From contig NZ_CP080492.1 in NCBI RefSeq assembly GCF_019464495.1, positions 1,178,001-1,242,000 of the forward strand: a DNA stretch of 64,000 nt, given 5' to 3'. Under the pieces are notes generated by a model. The model saw nothing but the letters and a program-made list of their open reading frames with translations. It was not told the origin of the DNA and did no database searches. Positions 1 through 8,094 of the stretch are shown here, in pieces. The position numbers were made by a program, and so were the translations under genes. This DNA is from Leucobacter luti. GTDB lineage: Bacteria; Actinomycetota; Actinomycetes; Actinomycetales; Microbacteriaceae. The stretch's first letter is position 1. Every line of letters starts with the position of its first letter.

Positions 1-102
1 GCTGACAGCCACCAGGCCGCGTGTGCTGCGCCCCGTCGCCGCACACGCCGCTGCTCAGAAGCCTCACACCACATCCACACACCTCACAGTTTGAAACGGA
101 CG

Positions 103-1788
103 ATGACCTCACTCCCAATACGCACGTTCACCGCCGCTGCGCTCACACTCGGATTGCTCGCGCCCGCTGCTCCGGCTCTCGCGACGGATCTGCCGGCCGG
201 AGCCGTCGTTGCGGCACCGCTGCAGAACATCTCGCTCGACCTGGTCGACCCAGCGCAGATCGAAACTGCTCATTCCCCCACAACCGCTGCAACTGTTGAG
301 ACCCCCTCACGGAGCACTCGTGCAGCATTGCCCGACGACAATGAGATTGTAGAGATGCCAGATGCCGCGCTTCGTTCAGCGGTCATCGCGCAGGTGGGTG
401 GTGGATCTACGCTAACCCGCGGTTCGATCCGCAAGCTCCAAGCGCTGAAGGCCCCTAACAGTGGAATCGCCGATCTCACCGGCCTCGAGTATGCCTCTCA
501 ACTGAGCATCGTGGACCTGAGCCGAAACCCCATCACGACGCTCGAGCCGCTGCGCGGACTGAGCACGATCCGCCAGCTCAATGTCAGCAGCACACTCATC
601 ACGGACATCTCGGCCGTAGCGACCATGCCGGAGATCAACTATCTTCAGTTCAACTGGACTGACGTGTCTGATCTTGAGCCCGTTCGCGACAAGATCCAGC
701 TCTGGCGGATCGAGCTGGCCGCCACCCGGGTGTCGGATCTGGATCCGGTGCGTGGTCTGATCAACATGAGCGAGCTGTATTTCCAAGAGACACCCGTGAG
801 CGACCTTTCCCCGCTTCAGCAGTTGGAGAAGCTCTACACTCTTTCGGCACCGAACACTGAAATCTCGGATTTGAGTCCCGTTGCCGGTCTCCCGCGCTTG
901 GCGATTGTGAATGTCAATGGGGCGCGAGTTTCTGACCTTTCGATGGTGAACACCTGGCCCGGCCTCCGGCAGGTTGGGTTCCTCAATCAGCGCGTTACTG
1001 GCTTCCCTGTGGTGTCGTCGCGAACGGAATCGACGTATCGCACCACACAGGCCGTCACCGCACCGTTCCGGATGTTGGAAGACGTGGTGCTGACCGCAGG
1101 CGGCGACGCAACGACCACCGCCGAGGGGCTCACCCTGTGGGAACACATCGCTGAGGACGCCACCGAGCTCACCGCGACAGTCTCGGGCGATCCGCTTCCC
1201 GGCTCCGGCGCGACTTACTCTGCGCTGCTCTCATACCCGCTCACCCGGGCCGATTTCACGAATGGGGACCTCCTCACCGCAACTGTCGGCACCGCATACT
1301 CGTTCCAGTTCACCGTCGATTCCGGGTTCGAGGACGGGCCGTTCACGCTCACCGGAGGGTCGATCCCTGGGCTTGAACTTGCCGAGGATGGCGTGCTCGC
1401 TGGCACGCCCGCCGAGGACGGGACGTTCACGCTCGACGTGCGTCGCACCGACGCGTTCGGCAACATGATCGACCGGTCATATGCGGTGACTGTCGATGCG
1501 GCGAAAGTTGTGCCACCCGTGGATCCCCCGGTCACGCCTCCGGTTGATCCGCCGGTCACCCCACCGGTCGTGCCGCCGGTCGATCCTCCCGTTGGTCCGC
1601 CCACCAGCCCGACGATCTCCAATACCTTGAAGCCGACAGTCGCTGGCGCGGCGGCGCTCGCTACGACGGGGGCACCATCTCTGCCTGTCGGTCTCACGAT
1701 TGGGTTCCTGGCAATTCTGATCCTGGGCGGTGGCGCGCTCGTCCTCGCCCCGAAGCGCCGCAATCAGGCAGACGGCACGTCCGAGTAG
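103..1788 (+). CDS. Leucine-rich-repeat, wall-anchored surface protein (internalin-like)
   Basis: The 561-aa product has an N-terminal signal peptide (hydrophobic stretch ending in an Ala-rich ALA-type cleavage site within about 30 residues). Roughly seven LRR units of about 22 residues follow, around residues 110-300, with the repeated pattern 'ISDLSPV..L..L'. Next come an Ig/cadherin-like domain (about residues 395-465), a Pro/Val-rich PPVTPPVDPP stalk that would span the wall, and a C-terminal sorting signal: LATTG, a hydrophobic helix, then KRR. LAxTG is the motif known for class E sortases of high-GC Gram-positives. The role is probably adhesion or protein binding at the cell surface; the ligand cannot be read from sequence. 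An in-frame TTG lies 12 bp upstream at 91, but the ATG at 103 directly precedes the signal peptide and is preferred. No strong ribosome binding site is seen. Confidence 0.85.
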   Translation: MTSLPIRTFTAAALTLGLLAPAAPALATDLPAGAVVAAPLQNISLDLVDPAQIETAHSPTTAATVETPSRSTRAALPDDNEIVEMPDAALRSAVIAQVGGGSTLTRGSIRKLQALKAPNSGIADLTGLEYASQLSIVDLSRNPITTLEPLRGLSTIRQLNVSSTLITDISAVATMPEINYLQFNWTDVSDLEPVRDKIQLWRIELAATRVSDLDPVRGLINMSELYFQETPVSDLSPLQQLEKLYTLSAPNTEISDLSPVAGLPRLAIVNVNGARVSDLSMVNTWPGLRQVGFLNQRVTGFPVVSSRTESTYRTTQAVTAPFRMLEDVVLTAGGDATTTAEGLTLWEHIAEDATELTATVSGDPLPGSGATYSALLSYPLTRADFTNGDLLTATVGTAYSFQFTVDSGFEDGPFTLTGGSIPGLELAEDGVLAGTPAEDGTFTLDVRRTDAFGNMIDRSYAVTVDAAKVVPPVDPPVTPPVDPPVTPPVVPPVDPPVGPPTSPTISNTLKPTVAGAAALATTGAPSLPVGLTIGFLAILILGGGALVLAPKRRNQADGTSE

Positions 1789-1822
1789 CGGACGGCTTGC
1801 CTGCGCCGCAAGGTGCGTGCCC

Positions 1823-1950
1823 GCAGAGAGCGGTGCTCCTTCCTCGGAGGAGCACCGCTCTCTGCCGAAGAGCACCATTCCCGCGGGAGGTACGCCGCTC
1901 CGTGAGGCGGAGCGGCGTTCAGCTCCCATCGCACTGCGGCGATGGGAGCT
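1823..1950. terminator. Three consecutive perfect hairpins after the LRR gene
   Basis: Three perfect inverted repeats follow each other. The first has an 18-bp stem (1823-1840 with 1848-1865, 7-nt loop). The second has an 11-bp stem (1892-1902 with 1908-1918, 5-nt loop). The third has a 12-bp stem (1921-1932 with 1939-1950, 6-nt loop). None has a T tract. They lie between a plus-strand gene end and a minus-strand gene end, so a bidirectional termination or RNA-stabilising role is likely. The three stems share no sequence. Confidence 0.6.
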
Positions 1951-1984
1951 CCTGTGACCTGCGCACAAGCGCTGCCCAGTCTCG

Positions 1985-2142
1985 GATTTCGGGGCACGGG
2001 TCACGGGTCACGGCGCATGGGTCGCGGGTCACAGCGCACGGGGCTCGGCGCACGGGTCGCGGGGCTCCGGGAGGACGTCCCGATGACGCGCGAGCTACGT
2101 CGGTAGTTCTCGCGTTCGAGCCCCTCGCGCGACCCCAACCCG
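1985..2142. repeat. Degenerate GGGTCACGG-type short repeats
   Basis: After the three hairpins the intergenic DNA (about 1990-2075) is built from irregular copies of an 8-10 base unit resembling cacgggtcacgg and cgcacgggtcgc. I see no gene, promoter or RNA in this stretch. It ends at the stop codon of the minus-strand FBP-type gene. Confidence 0.5.
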
Positions 2143-2646
2143 CTAGCGCCCGGTCAGGAGCATATCGGCGAAGCCAGCTGCTTTGAGCCGCAGATTGTCG
2201 ATGCTCCGCTCGCGGGCCGCCGCCGTGTCGAAACCCTCATAGGCTGGCGGTGGGACATTGCGCACGTTTCGGGAGCACTGGAACTCGCGGCAGACCAGCA
2301 CGCCGACGGTATCGCCGCGCCTGCCTGCATCGCCCACGCGCTTGGCGCTCCAGAATACGACCTCGTTCGGAAGCCGCACGTCCTGGCACCAGTTGCACAT
2401 GGCACGGGACCGCGGAGAGGCTTCGGCCTGGGTCAAGAGCACGCCGGCGGGATCACCGTCCAGTTGTGGGAGCACGACGTAAGCGCGTCGCCCGAACTTC
2501 GGATCGCGCCAGCCCAGGAAATCGAGCTGCGCCCAGCTCTCCTCGGTCCAGTCTTCCAGTCCGCTCGGCAGAGTCAGCTCCTTGACCTCTCTGCGAGAGG
2601 CGTTGATAAAGGAGGCACGGATGAGTGATTCAGTCAGGGGTTGCAT
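2143..2646 (-). CDS. FBP-family treble-clef zinc-finger protein (elongation factor G-binding protein C-terminal domain)
   Basis: A 167-aa cytoplasmic protein. About residues 60-160 match the FBP C-terminal treble-clef domain found in FusB/FBP proteins and in stand-alone actinobacterial homologues. A C-N-W-C pair near residues 84-87 and a C-x5-C pair (CREFQC) near residues 119-124 would bind one zinc. In FusB the equivalent domain binds EF-G and helps release it from stalled ribosomes. The N-terminal helical domain of true FusB is not evident, so resistance to fusidic acid should not be assumed. An AAAGG ribosome binding site lies 8 bases before the ATG. The gene stands alone, about 450 bp from the tRNA cluster. 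Confidence 0.75.
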   Translation of the reverse strand: MQPLTESLIRASFINASRREVKELTLPSGLEDWTEESWAQLDFLGWRDPKFGRRAYVVLPQLDGDPAGVLLTQAEASPRSRAMCNWCQDVRLPNEVVFWSAKRVGDAGRRGDTVGVLVCREFQCSRNVRNVPPPAYEGFDTAAARERSIDNLRLKAAGFADMLLTGR

Positions 2647-3042
2647 GAGTATGCCTTTCGAGGGTGCACATCAGCCTCGCGGATTCACCGCGGGATCAGA
2701 TCGCACCCCTCAGAGATGTATCGAAGGTTCGCCAAGCTCGCCGCGTCCTCCAGAAGGGGCGCGGCCGGAGCGGGGAAGCTACTCACCGTCGGCAAGTGCC
2801 TCGCCGACGACCTCCTGACGCTGCGCATACAGCTCTCGATAGCTCATGGGATCGAGTGTACGCCGTTGGGACGCCGCAACGCGCCCTGGGGCCACCTGCA
2901 GCTTGGCTTCTCAGCGCAAGCTCAGCGCAAGCTCAGCGACGCTGTGGGGTGTGTGGCGGGCAGGAGCCGCCTCCACGCAATGGGAGGTTACCGTCACCGC
3001 GTTCGTGTGGAGCACGCACGACGAGGCTCCCAGGAAATAAAA
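2647..3042. other. Intergenic region without a recognised gene
   Basis: Apart from the weak small ORF at 2779-2847 I see only a short duplicated agctcagcgca motif near 2910-2940. Longer open frames here have no ribosome binding site and a composition unlike real proteins of this window. Confidence 0.4.
2779..2847 (-). CDS. Possible 22-codon small ORF upstream of the FBP gene
   Basis: An ATG-initiated 22-codon reading frame encodes a helix-like peptide beginning MSYRELYAQRQE. It has no Shine-Dalgarno sequence, but TACACT lies 7 bases before the ATG, which would suit a leaderless transcript. It ends about 130 bp before the FBP-type start and could be a leader peptide, a gene remnant or chance. 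Only the sequence pattern supports it. Confidence 0.2.
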   Translation of the reverse strand: MSYRELYAQRQEVVGEALADGE

Positions 3043-3075
3043 GAACCCCCGCAGGTAGAAGCCCTGCGAGGGTTC
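3043..3075 (-). terminator. Rho-independent terminator of the tRNA cluster
   Basis: Read on the minus strand, GAACCC...CCTGC pairs with GCAGG..GGGTTC, followed directly by TTTTATTT. It sits 25 bp past the 3' end of tRNA-Phe and therefore ends the Glu-Asp-Phe tRNA transcript. Confidence 0.8.
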
Positions 3076-3099
3076 AGTAGCGGTGTAATCTCCGCTACG

Positions 3100-3172
3100 T
3101 GGCTCCGACCGGCATCGATCCGGTGACCTTTCGATTTTCAGTCGAACGCTCTACCAACTGAGCTACAGAGCC
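3100..3172 (-). tRNA. tRNA-Phe (GAA)
   Basis: A full cloverleaf is visible: acceptor GGCUCUG with CGGAGCC, a D-arm GCUCAGUUGGUAGAGC, an anticodon stem UUCGA/UCGAA enclosing loop CUGAAAA, and a TΨC arm with GAUCGAUGCC-type loop. The anticodon is GAA. CCA is not encoded. It is third and last in the minus-strand tRNA cluster. Confidence 0.95.
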
Positions 3173-3204
3173 TGGTATTCACCTTATGGCGATCACCAGA
3201 GACA

Positions 3205-3232
3205 GAGAAACCCTTCCGAAGAAGGGTTTCTC
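3205..3232 (-). terminator. Hairpin with UUCG tetraloop between tRNA-Asp and tRNA-Phe
   Basis: A perfect 12-bp stem (GAGAAACCCTTC with its complement) closes on a C(UUCG)G tetraloop when read on the minus strand. The tract after it is TGTCTCTGG rather than poly-T. It may attenuate transcription or act as a processing or stability element between the tRNAs. Confidence 0.6.
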
Positions 3233-3237
3233 CACCT

Positions 3238-3314
3238 TGGCGACCCTGACGGGACTTGAACCCGCGACCTCCGCCGTGACAGGGCGGCGCGCTAACCAAC
3301 TGCGCCACAGGGCC
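3238..3314 (-). tRNA. tRNA-Asp (GTC)
   Basis: Cloverleaf with acceptor GGCCCUG/CAGGGUC (one G-U pair), anticodon stem CCGCC/GGCGG around loop CUGUCAC (anticodon GUC), discriminator G and an encoded CCA end. The discriminator G73 fits the aspartate identity set. It is the middle gene of the cluster. Confidence 0.95.
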
Positions 3315-3350
3315 ATAGTGTTGTTGTATTTAGTTGTATTCAGTATCTAG

Positions 3351-3423
3351 TGACCCCAACGGGATTCGAACCCGTGCTGCCGCCGTGAAAGGGCGGTGTC
3401 CTAGGCCGCTAAACGATGGGGCC
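3351..3423 (-). tRNA. tRNA-Glu (TTC)
   Basis: Cloverleaf with acceptor GGCCCCA/UGGGGUC, anticodon stem CCGCC/GGCGG around loop CUUUCAC (anticodon UUC) and TΨC loop TTCGAAT. CCA is not encoded. It is the first gene of the minus-strand tRNA cluster, so the cluster promoter should lie just above 3423. Confidence 0.95.
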
Positions 3424-3857
3424 GAAGCGATTTTCGCGCTTGCTACCGAGATGAAATACTATGCTGACTTTCACCCCCTGTGCAAATCGTGGCCCCATTT
3501 CACGGTATCCCTGGCGTGTCGCAGAGCCCCTTCCCCGAGCCCCGGCCCCTCCGCGCGGCGCACACGCCCGGACTCCCCGCAGACGGGAGCCCACAATCCT
3601 GCGCTCCAGAGCACCCCGGCCCCACGTCCCGCAGCACCCCGGCCCCACGCCCCGCAGCACCCCGGCCCCACGTCCCGCAGCACTCCGGCCCCACGTCCCG
3701 GAGCGGCCCGAACCACGCCCCGCAGCCAGCCCGCCGCGCGCCCGCCCCCAGCCCCACGCCCTGAGGCGAGCCAGCCCACCCACTGGAGCGCCCCGGCCCC
3801 GCACGCGATGAGACGTGGGGACCGGGGCGTGTGCCAGCAGGCCGCTGAGCCCGCCTG
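3424..3857. other. Intergenic region between tRNA-Glu and a surface-protein gene
   Basis: The first 60 bases would hold the tRNA promoter. Most of the remainder is C-rich repeat DNA (see the 23-bp repeat). Long open frames exist on both strands because stop codons are rare here; their products are low-complexity RGAGVLR- or PRPAAP-type strings with no start signals, so I do not call a gene. Confidence 0.5.
3608..3699. repeat. Four tandem copies of a 23-bp repeat
   Basis: Units starting at about 3608, 3631, 3654 and 3677 share the core gcaccccggccccacg and recur every 23 bp. They have only a few substitutions (acgtccc or acgcccc, cacc or cact). The period is not a multiple of three, which argues against a coding repeat. 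Degenerate copies continue to about 3830. Confidence 0.8.
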
Positions 3858-6800
3858 TCATGCCCGTTCGTGGCGCTTGCGAGCCAGCGTCCAAGCGGCC
3901 GCTCCCAGGAGCACCAGGGCGATTCCAGCGCCTCCGAAGAGGTTGGGATCCCCGCCTGTCCGGGCCAGTTCAGCACGAGCCGGAGCCGGAGCCGCGGCGA
4001 CTGGCGCTGGCACCACTGTCGGTGTCACTCCAGGAACCACCGCCGCAGGAGGAGGTGTGACCGGAGGCGTCACCGGCGGCGTGACCGGAGGCTGCGCCGC
4101 ACAGTTGGGCGTCGCCGGCGGGTACACCGTCGTCTCACTCGCGGTCGGGTTGATCCGGATCTCCACTACGGCCTGGCTTCGCAGGTCGTAGTGCGGAGCA
4201 CTCGGGTCGAGCACCCACGTGCCGTCGCTCTTCAGCGTCCAGCCTGGCCATCCGGTCGGGTTGCCGTCCGCATCGATTGTGGCGCCTGGCCACAGCATCT
4301 GCCCGGTCACCGCGTCACCGCTCTGCCACCCGGCCGGGTACGCGATCGGGTCCACCTGCGATGCACCGTCTGCGAGGATCGCCGCAATGTCTCCAGCTGG
4401 GATCGATGGGTCGCGATTCGCGTACGCCTCAGCGGTCCACCAGATCATCACGATGGGGAGGTCAGCGGTGTCACCGATCCCGCTCGGGGTGATGTCGAAG
4501 TTGAACCACGGGGTGTCGTTGACGCACACGGCCCCGCCGGTCACGACGACCGCGCGAACGGTGGTCGTGGCGGATCCGCAGTCATTGCCGGAGTTCGTGT
4601 CACCTCCGTCACTCTCACCAGGCACCTCGCCGGGAACCTCATCACCGGGCCCCTCAGCCCCGTTGAGGAGCACCACGAGGTCCGATTCAGGGTTCACTCT
4701 CCGCTCCGCTTGCGGGAACGCCGGACCGGAGGCCGCCACACACGCCGTGTTGGTCAGCTCACCGTTTGCCGGGGCCGCTGTCACCGTCACGTCGAAGGAG
4801 ATCGTTGCCTCACCGGTGAATACCCCGCTGTAGCTGGCGGTGAGCGTGTTCCCCGCGAAGGAAACATCCCAGCCACTCGCTGCGGATTCCGATCCGGCAA
4901 CCGGCGTCAGCCCTGTCGGCAGCGTGTCAGTCACCACCGGGTCTTGCGCGGCATCCGGGCCAGCGTTCGTGATCACCAGCGAGTAGTGGATCGTGTCGCC
5001 CACTTCGGCGACTCCCTCTTCACCCGCCGTTGCGGTCTTCACGAGCGACAGATCGTATGCCCCTGCCGGGCACGGCTCTACGGTGATCTCCTCGGTCACC
5101 GACAGCTCACCCACGGTCGCGGTGACCGTGTACGTGCCGGCTCCGGAGAGATCCAGGTCCACGTCCGCGGTCCCACTCACTCCGCCGTGCACGGTGCGCG
5201 TGCTGTACGGTGTACCACCGCCTGCTGCGGCGATCGTCACCGTGTAGTCGACCCCATCAACGAGATCACTCAGCACTGCAACGAGCTCATTCGGCAGCGG
5301 CTCACCGTAGGCGGTGCATTGATCAACCGAGAGCGTCAGCGTCGGCGCTTCGGGGGCAGGGCATTCCTCCACGGTTGCGGTTGCCTCATCGGAGTCGCCA
5401 GCGTGTGCGCCGGTGCCCTGAACGGACACGAGCAGCGTGCCTTCCTCGGTCGGGCTGAGCGAGATCGACTTCGTGGTCGCGTCCGCGGTGAACTCGATCG
5501 GCGAGGTCTGCGTCACGGCTACACCGTCGAGTTCGACCCGATACGGCTCTCCCACCACGAGATCACTGAGTTGTACGGTCACCGGCGAGAATCCGCCGAG
5601 CACCGGGCACTCGCCGAGCGTCACCGAGATGGTGGGCGGCGGATCCACTGTGGGCGGCGGCTCTTCACAGCCGTTCGCAAACAGGGCCTGCCCGTCTTCG
5701 TCCCAGTTCTGACCGGCGAACTGCAGCGTTGCTCCGCCGGACTCATATGCGAAGGGCGGGATCACGTCGCGTCCGTCGTGGTGGTCAGCCCCAACGTGCC
5801 CGTTCAGCACCCCAGCAGCGGGGAGCGTGAGTTCATTCCACGGGTGTTGTTCGGACTCTGTCGCGTGGCAGAAGGTCACCGTGGTGTCCGGTGGTTCCTC
5901 ACAGGTCCCCACGTCTGCGGTCGCACTTACGGTGCCTGGCTCGGCGCGCGGGCCGGTCCCCCAGAGTTCGACGGTGATCGAGGATCCTGGCGCGGCTCCG
6001 AGCGTCTTCGTTTCGGATCCGGATCCAGCGGTAAACGTCACCGCGGTTCCCCCGTTCACGGTGTAGCTGTAGGGCTGGCCCGTGACCAGGTCGCCAAACG
6101 TCGCCGTTACCTCGGTGTCGTCTGCATCGACCACGCACTCACCCACAGTGAGTTTCACCGTCGGTGGCGGATCGGCTTCGGGGATTGTGCCGGAGCAGTT
6201 GTCGCGCAGCAGTTGCTGCCCGTCTTCGTCCCAGTTTTGGCCCGGGAATTGTTGCGTTGCACCGTCCTGCTCATAGGTAAACGGTGGAATAACGTCGGCG
6301 CCACCATGGTGGTCGCTTCCGGCGTGTCCACTGAGCACTCCGGCAACAGGGAGCGTGAGTTCTTGCCACGGGTTTGATTCGGAGCTGGTCGCGTGACACA
6401 GCGTCACTTTCTGCTCAGGTGGCTGCTCACACTTGGAGACGTCGACCGATCCGCTCACTTTTCCGGTTGCGGCGCGTGTCCCGGTGCCCCAGACCTGCAC
6501 GGTGACCGAGGCCCCCGGAGCGGCGCTGAGTGTTTCAACCTGTGTCGCGGAGCCTGCGGTGAAGCTGACGAGCTGGCCGCCGTTCACGCGGTAGGCGTAG
6601 GGCTGACCTGCGACGAGGCCACCGAAAGTGATCGTCACCGGAGGATACGTGCTCTTCGCGACGCATGCTCCGACAGTCAGGGTCACGGTCGGTGCCGGAT
6701 CCACCTGCGGCGGCTGCGTGCACCCGTTCGCGTAGATCGCCTGGCCTGCGGCGTCCCAGTTCTGGCCGGGGAACTGCGTGACCACCTTGTTCACGGTGTA

Positions 6801-7502
6801 GCTGAAGGGCGGGATGATGTCGCGTCCCGACTGATGGTGCGAGCCGGCGTGCCCCTTCGCGGAGCCGTCAGGCGCAATCGTGATCTGCACCCACGGGTTC
6901 TTGGTCGAGGAGGTCGCGTGACAGAGCGTGACTTTGTCCTTGCCCCCGCGTGTGTCAGTGGATGCCGTGCTCGCAGCGGCACTCGGGGCTTCCTTCGCCG
7001 CTGCAGCGGCTGGCGCGGCAGCCGGTTTCGTGGCGGCAGGAGGGGCCGCTGGTGCCGGCTCCGGATCCGCTGGCGCCTCAGCGACAGGCTCGACCGGCGC
7101 AGGCTCGACCGGCGCGGGTTCCGCCACCGGTGTCGGCTGGGGCTCCGGGGCCGGCTCTGGCACGACCACCGGGGCTGGCTCAGGCACCACGACCGGTTCG
7201 GGAACGGGCACAGGGGCTGGTTCTGGCTGGGCGACGGGTTCCGGAGCTGGCTCCACCGGAGCGGGCTCAGGAACGGGCGCTGGCGCGGCTTCAGGTGGAG
7301 CAGGCGCTGCGGCTTCTGCTGCGGCTCCCACCAGGGCAGTGTCACCGTCAGCGGCGTACGCGGGGGCGGTGAGGTTCGGGATCAGCAGGGCGGCGGCAAC
7401 GGCGAGCGCGGCGCTGCCGCGGAGCGTGCCGCCACGGAATCTGCGCCAGCGACCAGACTGAAGCGCGTTCGAGTTGGTCTGGAGAGATCGCTGGTTCGTC
7501 AT
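3858..7502 (-). CDS. Large repetitive wall-anchored surface protein (three CHAT-type repeats plus DUF11 domain)
   Basis: A 1214-aa secreted protein with a signal peptide ending in YAA near residue 51. A Pro/Ala/Glu stalk (PEPAPV repeats) spans about residues 60-185. Three repeat modules at about 191-261, 366-435 and 541-611 share VT(L/F)CHAT, NPW, GHxGxxHH, D(I/V)IPPF and GQNWD. Each is followed by a beta-sandwich segment of about 90 residues. A DUF11-type domain lies near 810-930, a further beta-rich domain near 980-1110, then a PPVTPP linker and the sorting signal LARTG-helix-RKRHER. The invariant Cys and His of each module suggest metal binding or a disulfide, which is inference. An AAAGGTGG ribosome binding site lies 9 bases before the ATG. 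Its anchor is of the same LAxTG class as the LRR protein at the left end; no sortase gene is in the window. Confidence 0.85.
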   Translation of the reverse strand: MTNQRSLQTNSNALQSGRWRRFRGGTLRGSAALAVAAALLIPNLTAPAYAADGDTALVGAAAEAAAPAPPEAAPAPVPEPAPVEPAPEPVAQPEPAPVPVPEPVVVPEPAPVVVPEPAPEPQPTPVAEPAPVEPAPVEPVAEAPADPEPAPAAPPAATKPAAAPAAAAAKEAPSAAASTASTDTRGGKDKVTLCHATSSTKNPWVQITIAPDGSAKGHAGSHHQSGRDIIPPFSYTVNKVVTQFPGQNWDAAGQAIYANGCTQPPQVDPAPTVTLTVGACVAKSTYPPVTITFGGLVAGQPYAYRVNGGQLVSFTAGSATQVETLSAAPGASVTVQVWGTGTRAATGKVSGSVDVSKCEQPPEQKVTLCHATSSESNPWQELTLPVAGVLSGHAGSDHHGGADVIPPFTYEQDGATQQFPGQNWDEDGQQLLRDNCSGTIPEADPPPTVKLTVGECVVDADDTEVTATFGDLVTGQPYSYTVNGGTAVTFTAGSGSETKTLGAAPGSSITVELWGTGPRAEPGTVSATADVGTCEEPPDTTVTFCHATESEQHPWNELTLPAAGVLNGHVGADHHDGRDVIPPFAYESGGATLQFAGQNWDEDGQALFANGCEEPPPTVDPPPTISVTLGECPVLGGFSPVTVQLSDLVVGEPYRVELDGVAVTQTSPIEFTADATTKSISLSPTEEGTLLVSVQGTGAHAGDSDEATATVEECPAPEAPTLTLSVDQCTAYGEPLPNELVAVLSDLVDGVDYTVTIAAAGGGTPYSTRTVHGGVSGTADVDLDLSGAGTYTVTATVGELSVTEEITVEPCPAGAYDLSLVKTATAGEEGVAEVGDTIHYSLVITNAGPDAAQDPVVTDTLPTGLTPVAGSESAASGWDVSFAGNTLTASYSGVFTGEATISFDVTVTAAPANGELTNTACVAASGPAFPQAERRVNPESDLVVLLNGAEGPGDEVPGEVPGESDGGDTNSGNDCGSATTTVRAVVVTGGAVCVNDTPWFNFDITPSGIGDTADLPIVMIWWTAEAYANRDPSIPAGDIAAILADGASQVDPIAYPAGWQSGDAVTGQMLWPGATIDADGNPTGWPGWTLKSDGTWVLDPSAPHYDLRSQAVVEIRINPTASETTVYPPATPNCAAQPPVTPPVTPPVTPPPAAVVPGVTPTVVPAPVAAAPAPARAELARTGGDPNLFGGAGIALVLLGAAAWTLARKRHERA

Positions 7503-7683
7503 GGCACTGCCACCTTTTGTCCGGATCCTTCCGGGGCAGCACAGCGTTGTCCTATCCCCGATCCCCCGGGCAGGAAGCCCTCAGACGATGCCTGAGACGA
7601 CCTCTTCGCCCGCGTGGATGTGGCTCACGGTAATCTTCAGCGGAGCAGAACGGATCCGGGAAAAACACGTAGCTTTGGTGCAC

Positions 7684-7726
7684 ACACAACAGCGGCCCAC
7701 CCCGATGGGGTGGGCCGCTGTTGTGT
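7684..7726. terminator. Bidirectional 20-bp hairpin
   Basis: A perfect 20-bp stem (7684-7703 with 7707-7726) closes on a 3-base loop. No T tract follows on either side. It lies just after the stop codon of the minus-strand 94-aa gene and upstream of the surface-protein gene, so it probably ends the former's transcript. Confidence 0.7.
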
Positions 7727-7738
7727 CTGCGGGCTGCG

Positions 7739-8023
7739 TTAGCCGCCGAGGGCGCGCTGCACGCGACTCAGCGAAATATTCTCGTGGACGTATGCTCCTG
7801 AGCTGGTGCGTTGCTCGAGGCGGTATCCCATCTTGCCCTGCGAAAGCATGCCGATGAGGTACGGTTCATCTGCGTTCCACATAATCCAGGTCGGCAGCCC
7901 CTGCGCGTTCGTGCCGAGGAATGTGATCTCGATGTCGCGGCGCCCGATGCGCTGCACGCTGGGCGCGAGCACGTCCTTCGAGAGGGCAACACCGCCGGTT
8001 CCCGCCTGCTGCATCTCACTCAT
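7739..8023 (-). CDS. Small conserved-looking protein of unknown function
   Basis: The 94-aa product has no signal peptide or membrane segment. The middle is beta-strand-like (ITFLGTN, TWIMWNADEPYLIG, MGYRLEQRTSSGAYV) and the C-terminus is helical. I do not recognise the family. Codon use matches its neighbours, an ATG start is present and a strong hairpin follows the stop, so it is probably a real gene. It points the same way as the cupin gene upstream, with about 70 bp between them. Confidence 0.55.
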   Translation of the reverse strand: MSEMQQAGTGGVALSKDVLAPSVQRIGRRDIEITFLGTNAQGLPTWIMWNADEPYLIGMLSQGKMGYRLEQRTSSGAYVHENISLSRVQRALGG

Positions 8024-8094
8024 GCCTCGATCCTAGCGAATGGATCGGGGAACTGGGCGGAGATTCCATACTCGGATCGGGACAAATGGAAGAA

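Noticed and set aside
3608..3830. CRISPR-like array from regularly spaced repeats
   Set aside because: The 23-bp units abut without spacers and no cas gene is present; it is a simple tandem repeat.
3870..6377. Long plus-strand open frame opposite the surface-protein gene
   Set aside because: Arg/His-rich composition with no start signals; it mirrors the repetitive coding strand of the 1214-aa protein.
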